Notes: generated from the sequence alone by a model not told the origin. DNA of 64,000 nucleotides from Nonomuraea indica (GCF_002850745.1 NZ_KZ559481.1:16841-80840); one strand, 5' to 3'. Numbered from the stretch's first letter, positions 7,702-16,702 are shown. Numbers and translations are program-made.

Positions 7702-9411
7702 TCATTCGGCCGGTGTCATGGAGATGTTCCAGAAGTCGGCGTAGCGTCCGCCGCGGCGTAGCAGCTCGTCGTGGTCGCCTTCCTCCACGATCCGGCCGTC
7801 GTCCAGGAAGACGATGCGGTCGGCGCGCTGGACGGTGCGCAGCCGATGCGCCACCATCACCACCGTCCGGCCCGCCATGAGGCGTTCGATGCCGTCGTGG
7901 ACGGCCGCTTCGTTGATCGGGTCGAGTGCGGAGGTCACCTCGTCCAGCAGCACGATGGGCGCGTTCTTCAGCAGCGCCCTGGCGATGGAGACGCGTTGGC
8001 GCTCGCCGCCGGACAGCAGCGCGCCGCCCTCGCCGACGTTGGTGGCCCATCCGGCGGGCAGTCGTTCGATCACCTCGTCCAGCCGCGCGGCGGTCGCCGC
8101 CGCCCGTACCTCGGCCTCGGTGGCGCCGGGGCGGCCGAGCCGGATGTTGTCCTCGATCGTGCCGTCGAAGAGGTAGACGTCCTGGAAGACGATGGCGATC
8201 CGCGCCATCAACGCCTCCGTGTCGATCCGGCGGACGTCCACGCCGCCGACGCGTACCGCGCCGGAGTCGACGTCGTAGAAGCGTGCGAGCAGCTGCAGCA
8301 GGGTGCTCTTGCCCGCGCCGGAGGGTCCGACCACGGCGAGCCGCCGCCCCTCGGGCACGGACAGCGAGACGCGGTCGAGCACGGTGCGGTCGCCGTGCCG
8401 GAAGGTGACGGAGTCGAAGTCCAGGCCGTGGTGCGCCGGCCGGATCGGCTCGGCGGGTTCCGGCAGCGGCTCGGTGCGCAGCACCGTGTCGAGCCTGTCC
8501 AGCTCGGCGCGCGCGCTGCGGAGTTTGCCGCCGATGTCGGCCAGCGACAGCAGCGGGTCGGCGCAGCGGGCGGCGAGCACCAGGATCGCCAGGAGCTCCG
8601 CGGCGCCGATGTCCCCGCCGAGCGCGAGGTAGGCGCCCAGGATCAGCAGGACGGTGAACACGGCCTGCACGGTGAGGGTCAGGCCCACCGCGCCGGGCAG
8701 CGTCGCCAGCACGGTACGGCGGGAGGCGCGCTCCACCTGTCGCAGCGAGTCGTCGAGCAGCGTGAACCGTTCACCGGTCCGGCCGCCGGCGCGCAGCACC
8801 GGCTGGGCCTGCAGGAACTCGATGACGCGGCCGGCGGCCTCCTTGTCGCGCTCGTGCCGGTCGGCGTCGGCGGCGGCCGTGGAGCGGGCCGTCCAGACCT
8901 GGATCGCCGCCACGACGGGGGCGGCGAGCAGCGCGGCCAGCCCCAGCTGCCAGTGGAAGGCGAGCATCACGGCGACGATCGTCAACGGCGTCACCAGGGC
9001 GGAGACGAACGGTGCCAGCAGGTGCGCCGCCACGCCCATCGCCTGCAGGAGGCCGCGGCTGGCCATGACGGACACCTCACCGACCCGGCCGGCGTCGTAC
9101 CAGCCGACGGGCAGCCGGGCCAGGTGCTCGCCGAGCCGGTGATACATGCCGCGCAACATCGTGGTCCCGACGCGCATGCCGGACAGGTCGCTGATGTAAC
9201 GCAGCACGGCGTAGAGCGCGACCGCCGCCCCGAACGCGCCCAGCCACGGCACGGCGTCGGCCGGCGTGCTGCCGAACAGGGCCCGCAGCACGGGGACCAG
9301 CAGCGCGTACGACAGGCCTTCGGCGATCGCGGTCGTCGTCATCAGGGCGACGGTGCGCCGCATCGCCCGCGCGTGGTCGTCTCCGAGGACGCGCAGCAGC
9401 ATTCGGATCAT
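7702..9411 (-). CDS. ABC exporter half-transporter (second of a heterodimeric pair)
   Basis: A 569-residue fused membrane/ATPase subunit of a type IV (B-family) ABC exporter. Six predicted helices in residues about 1-300 are followed by a nucleotide-binding domain with Walker A GPSGAGKST (about 361-369), signature LLSGGERQR, Walker B IVLLDEVTSALDP with its catalytic glutamate, and switch histidine in VMVAHRL. Its ATG overlaps the TGA of the upstream ABC gene by 4 bp, so the pair is translationally coupled and probably a heterodimer. The sequence style resembles pairs that export siderophores or peptides, but no siderophore gene or iron box was seen nearby. Confidence 0.88.
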   Translation of the reverse strand: MIRMLLRVLGDDHARAMRRTVALMTTTAIAEGLSYALLVPVLRALFGSTPADAVPWLGAFGAAVALYAVLRYISDLSGMRVGTTMLRGMYHRLGEHLARLPVGWYDAGRVGEVSVMASRGLLQAMGVAAHLLAPFVSALVTPLTIVAVMLAFHWQLGLAALLAAPVVAAIQVWTARSTAAADADRHERDKEAAGRVIEFLQAQPVLRAGGRTGERFTLLDDSLRQVERASRRTVLATLPGAVGLTLTVQAVFTVLLILGAYLALGGDIGAAELLAILVLAARCADPLLSLADIGGKLRSARAELDRLDTVLRTEPLPEPAEPIRPAHHGLDFDSVTFRHGDRTVLDRVSLSVPEGRRLAVVGPSGAGKSTLLQLLARFYDVDSGAVRVGGVDVRRIDTEALMARIAIVFQDVYLFDGTIEDNIRLGRPGATEAEVRAAATAARLDEVIERLPAGWATNVGEGGALLSGGERQRVSIARALLKNAPIVLLDEVTSALDPINEAAVHDGIERLMAGRTVVMVAHRLRTVQRADRIVFLDDGRIVEEGDHDELLRRGGRYADFWNISMTPAE

Positions 9412-11246
9412 CGGGGCTCATCTCCCTGCAGTACGCCACCGTGGGTCTCGGTCTCGCCGGCGGCCGCCGACTGGTGGGATCGCCAGAGCGCGGCGAACGT
9501 GCCGCCTCGTGCCAGCAGGTCGGCGGGCCTGCCACGCTCGACGATCGACCCGTTCTCCAGCACCACGACGGTGTCGGCGTCGGCGATCGTCTCCAGCCGG
9601 TGGGCGATGACGAGGATCGTCCGGTCGCCGGCCAGCGTGGACAGGGCCCGGCGCACCGCCTGCTCGGTCTGCGGGTCGGCGAAGGACGTCGCCTCGTCCA
9701 GCACCACGACGGGCGCCTCGGACAGCAGCGCACGGGCCAGCGCGATGCGCTGCGCCTCGCCTCCGGACAGTCTCGCCTCCTGCCCGAGCACCGTGTCGTA
9801 TCCGCGCGGCAGTTCGGCGATCCGGTCGTGGATGTTGGCCAGCCGGGCGGCACGCACCACCTGCTCGCGGCCGGCGTGCGGCACCGCCAGCGCGATGTTG
9901 TCGGCGACCGAGGCGCGCAGCAGGCGAACGTCCTGGAAGACGAAGGACACCATCCGGTACAGCTCTCCGCCGGCGATGTCGCGCAGATCGACCCCGCCCA
10001 GCACGACCGAGCCGTGGGTCGGGTCGAAGAACCGCGGCAGCAGCTGGACCAGCGTCGACTTCCCGCTGCCCGACGCGCCGACGATCGCGGTGACCGTCCC
10101 CGGTTCCAGCACCAGGTCGACACCGCGCAGCACCTCGTGCCCGGCCTCGTAGGCGAAGCGCACCCCGCGCAGCTCCACCCGATGCCCTCGCGGTGCGGCC
10201 GGACGCTCAGGCTCCGGCAGCGACGGCACCGCCAGCACCTCCCTGATCCGGCCGAGCGCCCGCCGGGCGGCCTGGAGGTCGTCGAAGCCATGGCCGAGGG
10301 CCGCCACCGGAGCCGTCAGCCCCAGCCCCAGCAGCACGAACGGCAGCAGGTCGGCCGACGCCAGGCTCCCGGAGGAGATCAGCGCCGTGCCACCGACCAG
10401 CACCACCAGCAGCACGAACGGCGGCGACAGGGCCAACTGCATCCCGGCGGCGATCACGGACACGCCGCGCACCCACCGGAAGAAGACAGCGACGAAATCA
10501 TCGGCGGCCGACAGGAACCTGCGATGAGCGCGCTCGCCCCCGCCGAACGCCTTCACCACGGCGATCCCCTGGACGAACTCGACCACCGAGCTCGCGATCC
10601 GCCCCATGGCCGCGTCGTACTCCTCCTGCTCGCGCGTACGGGCAGGCAACATCAGCAGCGGGACCAGCGCCATCGCCAGCACCACGGGGACCAGCGTGAT
10701 CAGGGTCAGCCGCCAGTCGACCGCGAACAGGTAGATCAGCGACACCAGCGGCACCACGAACGCCGCGACGAACTCACCGGGGGCGTGGGCGATGAACGGA
10801 TGCACGGCACCCACGTCCTCCCCCACCACCTTGGCCAGTTCGCCGGTCCGGCGGCGGGAGAACCAGCCGATCGGCACCCGCCCCAGCCGCGCGGCCAGCC
10901 GCCGCCGCAACGACAACTGCACCCGGCCGTCCAGAACGTGCCCGACACCGGAGGACGCGGCGGTGAACACGAGGCGGACCAGCAGGCCCACCACGCCCCC
11001 GATCACCACGGTCCACACGTGGCCGCGGTCGACCGGACCGGCGGACAGCAGAACCCGGCCGAGTTCGACGACCGCCAGCAACGGTGCCAGACCCGCCAGA
11101 GCGCCGACCACCTGCAGGATCACCACGGCCGCGAAACTGCGGACATGAGGGCGCAGCAGCCCCGCCATGCTCTGTCCCGCCTCGGGACCGGCGTCCGGTG
11201 GCGGCGTGGACCGCTCCCTCGCCTCGGCGAGATCAGTGGCGTTCAT
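9408..11246 (-). CDS. ABC exporter half-transporter (first of a heterodimeric pair)
   Basis: A 612-residue fused permease/ATPase. The ATG at 11246 (MNATDLAEARERS) is chosen because AGGAGA lies 5-6 bases upstream; the open frame upstream of it lacks coding character. The membrane domain spans about 25-330. The ATPase has Walker A GASGSGKST (about 389-397), LSGGEAQR, Walker B VVVLDEATSFADP and LVIAHRL. The SFADP in place of the usual SALDP recalls YbtPQ/IrtAB-like exporters and is only a weak hint at a siderophore-type substrate. Both partners keep complete ATPase motifs. It is the first gene of the operon, transcribed away from glnX. Confidence 0.88.
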   Translation of the reverse strand: MNATDLAEARERSTPPPDAGPEAGQSMAGLLRPHVRSFAAVVILQVVGALAGLAPLLAVVELGRVLLSAGPVDRGHVWTVVIGGVVGLLVRLVFTAASSGVGHVLDGRVQLSLRRRLAARLGRVPIGWFSRRRTGELAKVVGEDVGAVHPFIAHAPGEFVAAFVVPLVSLIYLFAVDWRLTLITLVPVVLAMALVPLLMLPARTREQEEYDAAMGRIASSVVEFVQGIAVVKAFGGGERAHRRFLSAADDFVAVFFRWVRGVSVIAAGMQLALSPPFVLLVVLVGGTALISSGSLASADLLPFVLLGLGLTAPVAALGHGFDDLQAARRALGRIREVLAVPSLPEPERPAAPRGHRVELRGVRFAYEAGHEVLRGVDLVLEPGTVTAIVGASGSGKSTLVQLLPRFFDPTHGSVVLGGVDLRDIAGGELYRMVSFVFQDVRLLRASVADNIALAVPHAGREQVVRAARLANIHDRIAELPRGYDTVLGQEARLSGGEAQRIALARALLSEAPVVVLDEATSFADPQTEQAVRRALSTLAGDRTILVIAHRLETIADADTVVVLENGSIVERGRPADLLARGGTFAALWRSHQSAAAGETETHGGVLQGDEPR

Positions 11247-11639
11247 CGGTCTCCTGTCTTCGTCGATCTGGTCGCGGCCAGGCGGGCCGGGCGCCGGCTG
11301 GACGACCGGTCGTTCCTCTGCCGCTTCCTCACGCGTCACCGCGACCCGGTTCTCCGCATGCCGGACATCGTGCTGCCCGGGCCACCCAGCGGTCGTCGTG
11401 CGCCGGGAGACTCCTCCACCTGGCACCTGGGGAGTAGCGTCGGCCGCACTACATCGCGGGGAGTAGTGACGTGCTCATCCGAAGGTCCTGCGGTGGCCGC
11501 CCCTCGCCGGTCGCCTCCTGGCGACAGCCCCTCTTGCGAAGGTGCCGCGCCCGCGGCCATGCTCGATTTCCAGCACGAGTCGATCTCCGGGAGGCGCGGT
11601 GCACACCAGGGATCCCGGCGTCTCCCGCGGGAGCAGGCC
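11247..11639. promoter_or_regulatory. 393-bp divergent upstream region with repeated GGGGAGTAG
   Basis: No convincing gene is present between the ABC operon and the glnX-like gene. GGGGAGTAG occurs twice within about 40 bp (around 11430 and 11458), and ACTAC/GTAGT arms form a small inverted repeat between and across them. Promoters for both directions presumably lie here, but I could not identify a clear -35/-10 pair. Confidence 0.35.
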
Positions 11640-12968
11640 ATGGCGGTGACGGCGACGCCGCGGGTCCGGCGCGAGCAGTCGGTCTCCGGCCGGGTGCGGA
11701 CGCTGGCCGGGCTGTCCCTGCTGACGTTGGCGCTGCTGCTGGCCGCGATCCTGGCCGGGGCGGCCGGCACGGGCTCCGGCCTGCGGACGATCGGGCATGA
11801 CGCCGGTCCGCAGGTGCTCGCCACCACCGGCCTGTACCGGCAGATGTCGGAGATGGACGCGCTGGTGGCCGAGGCCCTGCTGCTGGGCAGGGAGTACGGC
11901 CCGCAGCAGCAGGCCGATCTGACCGGCTACGACCAGCGACGTCTGGAGATCTCCGAGAGCCTCCTCAAGGCCTACCGGCTGGCCCTGGACGACCCCGCCG
12001 AGCGGCGCACGGTCGAGTCGCTGGTCGAGGGGCTGGGCCGCTACGAACGGCTGGCGACCCAGGCCCGGCTGCTGGACGCGCAGTCCGGGCACACCGCGGG
12101 ACGGCCTCCCGACCACGTGGTCGAGGCCTATCAGAAGGCCACCGAGCTCATGCACCGCGAACTGCTCCCCCAGGCCTACAACCTGACCCTGGAGACCGGG
12201 ACGATCGTCAGGCGCGCGCACGCCGCCGAGCGTTCGGCCTCCTCGCTGGCCCGTTCCGCCGTCGTCGTCACCGGGCTGCTCGCGCTGGCCTGCCTGCTGA
12301 CCCTGCAGGTCTACCTGGCCCGCAGGTTCCGCCGGGTCTTCGCGCCGGCTCTGGTGGTCGCCGTCGTCCTCGCCGCGGCCGGTACGGTGACCGGCACGGC
12401 CCTGCTCATCCGGCAGGGCGAGGCGCTGGAGGAGGCCAAGCGGCGCGGTTTCGACGCGGTGCTCACCCTGACCAGAGCCCGGGCGATCAGCAGGAGCATG
12501 CACGGGGACCAGAGCCGCTACCTGCTCGACCGCTTCCGCAAGGACACCTACGAACACACCTTCCTGGACAAGGCCCACACGATCGCCGCCGTCGAGTCCA
12601 CCAGCCTGCCCGACTACCAGAGCAGGCTGCACCTGAACTTCCAGGGGCTGCTCGGCGGCCTGACGGGCCAGGACCGCCGGCGGCTCTTCGCCGTGTATCA
12701 GAACTTCCAGCGGGCCGACGCGCGGATGCGGACGATGCCGGCCGACGCGGCGATCAAGTTCTGGGACGGCGAGCTCACCGAGGCCTACGAGAGCTACGAC
12801 AAGGTGCTGGAGGAACTCGTCCGGCGGCACGAGTCCGACTTCGAGCGGGCCGTCGACCGCGGCGGCGAAGCGCTGGAGAGGCTGTGGCAGTCGATCCCCG
12901 CGGGCCTGGCCGCCGGCGCCCTGCTCGTCCTGGTCGGCGTCTGGCCACGACTCAGGGAGTACCGGTGA
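11640..12968 (+). CDS. glnX: GlnX-like four-helix membrane protein
   Basis: A 442-residue protein with four predicted transmembrane helices (about 21-43, 205-226, 234-257 and 419-437) and two mostly helical outside regions (44-200 and 258-418), a layout like chemoreceptor sensor bundles. Length and topology match mycobacterial GlnX (Rv0412c, about 440 residues, four helices), which works with lipoprotein GlnH to sense external aspartate/glutamate and signals to kinase PknG. The assignment rests on topology plus the translationally coupled GlnH-type gene downstream (GTGA overlap at 12965-12968). Start ATG 11640 follows GGGAGCA. No pknG gene is adjacent, unlike in mycobacteria. The identification is an inference from context. 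Confidence 0.65.
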   Translation: MAVTATPRVRREQSVSGRVRTLAGLSLLTLALLLAAILAGAAGTGSGLRTIGHDAGPQVLATTGLYRQMSEMDALVAEALLLGREYGPQQQADLTGYDQRRLEISESLLKAYRLALDDPAERRTVESLVEGLGRYERLATQARLLDAQSGHTAGRPPDHVVEAYQKATELMHRELLPQAYNLTLETGTIVRRAHAAERSASSLARSAVVVTGLLALACLLTLQVYLARRFRRVFAPALVVAVVLAAAGTVTGTALLIRQGEALEEAKRRGFDAVLTLTRARAISRSMHGDQSRYLLDRFRKDTYEHTFLDKAHTIAAVESTSLPDYQSRLHLNFQGLLGGLTGQDRRRLFAVYQNFQRADARMRTMPADAAIKFWDGELTEAYESYDKVLEELVRRHESDFERAVDRGGEALERLWQSIPAGLAAGALLVLVGVWPRLREYR

Positions 12969-13765
12969 GGAAACTGCTGATCTGCGTGGTCCTGCTGCTC
13001 ACCGCCTGCGGCGCCGGACGGCCGGAATCGCTCGTGGACAAGGACGAGCTGATCGTCGCCATCCGCTCCGACGTCCCGCTGATCAGTTTCGAGCGGCAGG
13101 ACGGCACCTACGACGGCTTCAACGTCGACGTGGCCGAGGACCTCCTCTCCCGGCTGGGCAAGCGGATCCGCTGGCTGGAGATCAAGGCCGGCGACCAGCT
13201 CACCGTCCTCACGGGCGGGCGCGCCGACCTGGTCTTCGCCCACATGTCGGTCACCCCGGAGCGGAAGAAGTCGATCGACTTCGCCGGGCCGTACCACGTC
13301 GACTTCCAGGACATCGCGGTACGCCCCGCCGACAGGGACGCCATCCGCGACGTCCGCGACCTGAAGGGCCGCAGGATCTGCTGGGTGCGGGGCACGAACA
13401 TCGCCCAGCGGATCATCGACGAGCGCCGGGTCCCGGCGATCGCCGTCCAGGCGCCCGACTACGACGCCTGCCTGGAGATGATCAAGGACGGCCGGATCGA
13501 CGCCATCTCCACCAACAGCCAGATCCTGGCGGGGCTGCTCACCCGGCCGGGCGTCGACCTGCACCTGGTGGGCGCGCCTTTCAACGAGCAACGAACGGCG
13601 ATCGGGGTGCGCAAGGGCGACATCGACGGCTGCGAGGAGCTCAACCGGGCGATCACCGAGATGTACCAGGACGGCACGGCGCACATGCTGCTCGACAAGT
13701 GGTTCGGCAGGTCGGGCATCGACCTGTCGGTGGTCGCGGTCCCGCAGTTCGAGGGCTGCTCCTAG
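12965..13765 (+). CDS. glnH: GlnH-like amino-acid-binding lipoprotein
   Basis: A 266-residue periplasmic-binding-protein family 3 domain. The signal peptide ends in LLLTAC with lipidated Cys15. The domain shows the family features IVAIRSDVPLISF, GFNVDVAEDL, AHMSVTPERKKSIDFAGPY and LKGRRICWVRGT. Family members bind glutamate, aspartate or glutamine. No permease or ATPase genes follow, so it is more likely a sensor subunit for the GlnX-like protein than part of a transporter. Start is GTG 12965, overlapping the upstream stop. Its TAG (13763-13765) overlaps the stop codon of the convergent gene (13762-13764). Confidence 0.82.
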   Translation: MRKLLICVVLLLTACGAGRPESLVDKDELIVAIRSDVPLISFERQDGTYDGFNVDVAEDLLSRLGKRIRWLEIKAGDQLTVLTGGRADLVFAHMSVTPERKKSIDFAGPYHVDFQDIAVRPADRDAIRDVRDLKGRRICWVRGTNIAQRIIDERRVPAIAVQAPDYDACLEMIKDGRIDAISTNSQILAGLLTRPGVDLHLVGAPFNEQRTAIGVRKGDIDGCEELNRAITEMYQDGTAHMLLDKWFGRSGIDLSVVAVPQFEGCS

Positions 13766-14772
13766 AGGGGCGGCCGGGCGATCTCCGCGCCGAACCTGCC
13801 GACCAGGGTCGGCTTGGCGCCGCCCGCGACCGCCACGTCGTAGGGGACCAGCTTGGTCACCGCGGGGTCGGCCGCCTTGGAATGCGCGGGCACCTTGGTG
13901 TTGGTGGGCAGGGCGTAGAACTGCACCAACGGCCCCAGCCGCTGGGAGGCCCCGCTCAGCGCCCAGTCGACGTATCTGCGGGCGCCGCCGGGGTTGTGCG
14001 CCCCGGCCAGCACCGCCAGGCCGCCGAGCTCGTAGCCGGTGCCCTCCTGGGGGAAGGTCACCTGCAGGTGGGGATAGCCCTGCTCCTGGGCGGCGACGCA
14101 GTCATGGGAGAAGACGACGCCGACCGCCGCCTCCTCCTTGGCCGCCTGGACGGCGGCGGCGCTGCCGGACGAGTTGTATCGCAGCACGTTCGGGTGGAGG
14201 CGGCGCATGTAGCCGAGCGCGGCGTCGGGATCGCGGCCGTTGAGCTCCATGTGCGTCCACAGGGCGGTGTAGGCGGTGCCGGAGGTGGCCGGGTGGGCGA
14301 TGGCGACGCCGCCGCGCAGCCGTTCGTCGAGCAGCTCCTGCCAGGACCGGATCGGCCGCAGGCCCCGCTCGGCCAGTTTCTTGGTGTTGTTGCAGAAGGC
14401 CAGCACGCCGGCGTAGATCCCGCTCCAGGTGTGCTCCCGATCCGCCCACCCTTGCCTGATTTCACCGGCCATATCGGACTTGTACGGCTCCAGCAGCCCC
14501 TGGCTCTTGGCAGCCACGTAGGAGTCGGCCGGCCCGCCGTGCCACACGTCGAACTCCTGCCGCGCCCTGGCCGCCTTGATCCGCTCCAGCGCCTCCCCGC
14601 TCGACAGCCGGACGAAGTCGGCCTCCACGCCGGTGGCATCGGAGAACCTCTTGACCATCATCGCGCACCAGCGCTCGCTCGCGCCGCACGCGACGGTGAT
14701 CTTGTCCCGCTTCGGCGCCGAGCAGCCCCCGGCCAGCAGGACCGCTACCAACGCGATGGCCGACGGCCTCAT
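13762..14772 (-). CDS. orphan solute-binding lipoprotein (Fe3+/family 1 type)
   Basis: A 336-residue extracellular solute-binding protein. MRPSAIALVAVLLAGGC gives a lipoprotein signal with Cys17. The mature part resembles the iron/phosphonate/opine-binding AfuA/PgtC-like group (DVWHGGPADSYVAAKSQGLLEPY, VGVVFSHDCVAAQEQ, YVDWALSGASQ). The preferred start is ATG 14772, preceded by GGAGAGG; longer readings run into the repeat region and lack coding bias. No permease or ATPase gene is next to it, so it either borrows another transporter or acts as a sensor subunit. It is convergent with glnH, sharing two bases of stop codon. Confidence 0.8.
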   Translation of the reverse strand: MRPSAIALVAVLLAGGCSAPKRDKITVACGASERWCAMMVKRFSDATGVEADFVRLSSGEALERIKAARARQEFDVWHGGPADSYVAAKSQGLLEPYKSDMAGEIRQGWADREHTWSGIYAGVLAFCNNTKKLAERGLRPIRSWQELLDERLRGGVAIAHPATSGTAYTALWTHMELNGRDPDAALGYMRRLHPNVLRYNSSGSAAAVQAAKEEAAVGVVFSHDCVAAQEQGYPHLQVTFPQEGTGYELGGLAVLAGAHNPGGARRYVDWALSGASQRLGPLVQFYALPTNTKVPAHSKAADPAVTKLVPYDVAVAGGAKPTLVGRFGAEIARPPL

Positions 14773-14899
14773 TGCCTCTCCAAGGGTGCGCCGATGTCTC
14801 GCCCGGGTGCCGATCCCATTCGACACTTCCCTCTGCGGATCACGCAAGCGATCTCCGCCGCCCCCCGCGGAGGGCGGCGACGGGTGCCGCCCGCATCCG

Positions 14900-15115
14900 G
14901 TCGCCACGCAGGCGGCGTGCGCCCACGCCGACACCTCGCACGCCGTGTGCCCGCACCGCCGCCACGCAGGCCGCGCGCGTCCGCACTGACGCGGACACAG
15001 GCGGCGTGCGTTGACACCGCCGCCGCCACGCAGGCCGCCCGCGTTGACACCGCCGCCGACACAGGCCACGCGCGTTGACACCGCCGCCACGCGGGCCGGG
15101 TGCGTCCACGCCGTC
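14900..15115. repeat. degenerate ~30-bp tandem repeat, about six units
   Basis: Within the 426 bp between two same-strand genes (14773-15198), units resembling TTGACACCGCCGCC followed by ACGCAGGCCGCG recur about every 27-33 bp, roughly six times, with the best-conserved copies between 14995 and 15090. No gene is supported here: all frames stay open only because of the composition. Function unknown. Confidence 0.55.
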
Positions 15116-15198
15116 GCCGCGTCTCGGTGGCCGCCCGCTGCCGACACCCCTGCGTATCCGCGCGCGCCGACGTCTGGAGGCTGGTGTCCGGCAGCGGA

Positions 15199-16194
15199 TC
15201 AGTAGACGGAGATGTGCGGGTGGTCGTAGTGGTTGGCCGTGGCGCCGCCGCGGTCCGACATGGGGCGCCAGGTCCCGGTGCGTACGTGCCAGATGCGCTG
15301 GCGGTAGATCACGTACATGATGGCCAGCCGCTTGGCGTTCTTGGTCGCCCATTCGGCGATCTCGTTGCCGCGCTGGACCTCGGCGGCCGACGGCATGGCA
15401 CCGCCACGGCTCAGCATGAAGTCGCACGCCCGGCCGAGCGGATGCTCGCCGCCGTCCTGGATCTGCCGGTAGCACCCGATGCCGAACGGCACCTCGAACC
15501 GTTCCTGGATGAGGGTCCTCACCAGGCGCATGCGGGGCGTGATGTGGTCGGGTCCCCCGGGCAGCTGGGGCACCCAGGTGCCGTCCGAGCGCCGCACGCC
15601 GGGCGCCTTGTGGAGCTGGTCGATCTTGTCCCGGATCTTCTCGATCAGCTTCTCGGCGCGCGCCTTGCGGGCGGCGAGGTCCTCGACCTGGTCGCCGAGC
15701 TCGCGGGCGCGGGCGGCCGCCTCCTGCTGGGCCCGGCGGTGGGTGTCGCGCACCTGGGCGAACCCGCTCAGCCGGGCGGCCTGCTCGTCGACCAGGTGCT
15801 GGGCGAAGGCGAGCCGGCGCAGGTAGTCGTCCGTGCCGGGGGTGGTCTGCAGGAACAGGGTGGGCAGCGAGGAGGCGTTCATGTACTCGGTGACGGCCAT
15901 CGACCGCAGTTCGGCGGACTCCCGGTCGAGCACCTTCTGGGCGGCGGTGAGCTTCGCGCGGGCGGCGTTCTCGGCCTTCGCCGCCTTCTCGTGGGCGATG
16001 CGGCCGTTGTAGTAGTCGGTGATGAGCGCGTCCGACTCCTTCTGCAGGGCGGCGAGCTCCTTCTTGAGCTGCTCGACCGTCGGTTTCGGCGCCGCCTGCG
16101 CGGGTGTCGCGCTCACCGCGAGAACCAGGGCCAGCACCGTGCCGAGGAGGCGCAGCGCGCCGCGCCGACGGTCGGCGGGGGACGCAACCGCCAC
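15199..16194 (-). CDS. secreted coiled-coil protein with ARB-07466/VldE-like C-terminal domain
   Basis: A 331-residue exported protein. A signal peptide (about 1-35, ending ATPAQA) is followed by a long coiled coil (about 38-205, rich in Lys/Glu/Ala), as in RipA- and PcsB-type cell-wall factors. The C-terminal 120 residues contain GCYRQIQDGGEHPLGRACDF and NHYDHPHISVY, a His/Asp-rich fold related to M15-type peptidases that I know as an ARB-07466-like domain. Role in peptidoglycan turnover is inferred. Start GTG 16194 follows AAGGAG. A TACTAT -10-like box for it lies upstream near 16235; the leader is too short for a ydaO-type riboswitch. Confidence 0.78.
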   Translation of the reverse strand: MAVASPADRRRGALRLLGTVLALVLAVSATPAQAAPKPTVEQLKKELAALQKESDALITDYYNGRIAHEKAAKAENAARAKLTAAQKVLDRESAELRSMAVTEYMNASSLPTLFLQTTPGTDDYLRRLAFAQHLVDEQAARLSGFAQVRDTHRRAQQEAAARARELGDQVEDLAARKARAEKLIEKIRDKIDQLHKAPGVRRSDGTWVPQLPGGPDHITPRMRLVRTLIQERFEVPFGIGCYRQIQDGGEHPLGRACDFMLSRGGAMPSAAEVQRGNEIAEWATKNAKRLAIMYVIYRQRIWHVRTGTWRPMSDRGGATANHYDHPHISVY

Positions 16195-16329
16195 AGTGCT
16201 CCTTCACCCGTGCCTCTACTTCCGATGGAAGATAGTAGGGGATCACCTCACTTCGGCGTACATTTCCGCTTTTTCGAGGGATCGACTCCCGGGCTGAACG
16301 CTCCGGACATCGTGGTGCGGCAGGACACC

Positions 16330-16500
16330 TGACCACCGGATGGACCCGGGTAGCCCCTTTGGCCGCCGTGTGGACGCAGGTGGCCCCTGGCCCGGACGGC
16401 CCGTGGCCGCTGTATGGACCCAGGTGGCCCGTGCCCCCCGGTGGACCCGGATGGCCCGTGACCACCCGGTGGTCCCAGGTGGCCCGTGGCCGCCCGGATC
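16330..16500. repeat. degenerate ~28-bp tandem repeat, about five units
   Basis: Units built around GGACCCAGGTGGCCCGTG plus a CCGCCCGGT-like spacer recur about five times in the 508-bp region between ligA and the coiled-coil protein gene. No gene is supported in this stretch. Units are imperfect (GGACCC, GGACGC and GGTCCC variants). Confidence 0.55.
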
Positions 16501-16543
16501 GACGGCCGCTCCATGTCGGGTGCGGGTGATGTGTCAGCGGTCG

Positions 16544-16640
16544 CGGCCGGGCGAGGGGCGGCCGGGCGAGGGGCGGCCGGGCGAGGGGCGGCCGGGCGAG
16601 GGGCGGCCGGGCGAGGGGCGGCCGGGCGAGGGGCGGCCGG
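16544..16640. repeat. six perfect 15-bp tandem repeats
   Basis: CGGCCGGGCGAGGGG is repeated six times without a mismatch (16544-16633), followed by a 7-bp partial copy. It lies 63 bp downstream of the ligA stop codon, outside any gene. Each unit contains CGGCCG, so the array could fold into alternative hairpins. Perfect identity suggests recent slippage or unequal exchange. Confidence 0.9.
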
Positions 16641-16702
16641 CTGTGCCCACCCCCGACGCCGCCGGGCGTGGTCGCCGCCGGCGCTCGTGCCCGCGCCCTC
16701 GC

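Noticed and set aside
6376..11246. Siderophore export cluster
   Set aside because: The ABC pair has mild YbtPQ/IrtAB character, but there is no siderophore synthetase, no siderophore-interacting domain and no iron box in the upstream region.
9441..11639. N-terminal extension of the glnX frame through the ABC transporter region
   Set aside because: The open frame is antisense to two ABC exporter genes; coding character and a ribosome site appear only at ATG 11640.
14900..15115. CRISPR array
   Set aside because: Repeats are adjacent and imperfect, with no regular unique spacers and no cas genes anywhere in the window.
16195..16330. c-di-AMP (ydaO) riboswitch ahead of the coiled-coil cell-wall-type protein
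   Set aside because: Such genes can have one in actinobacteria, but the likely leader is only a few tens of bases and none of the expected conserved blocks is visible.
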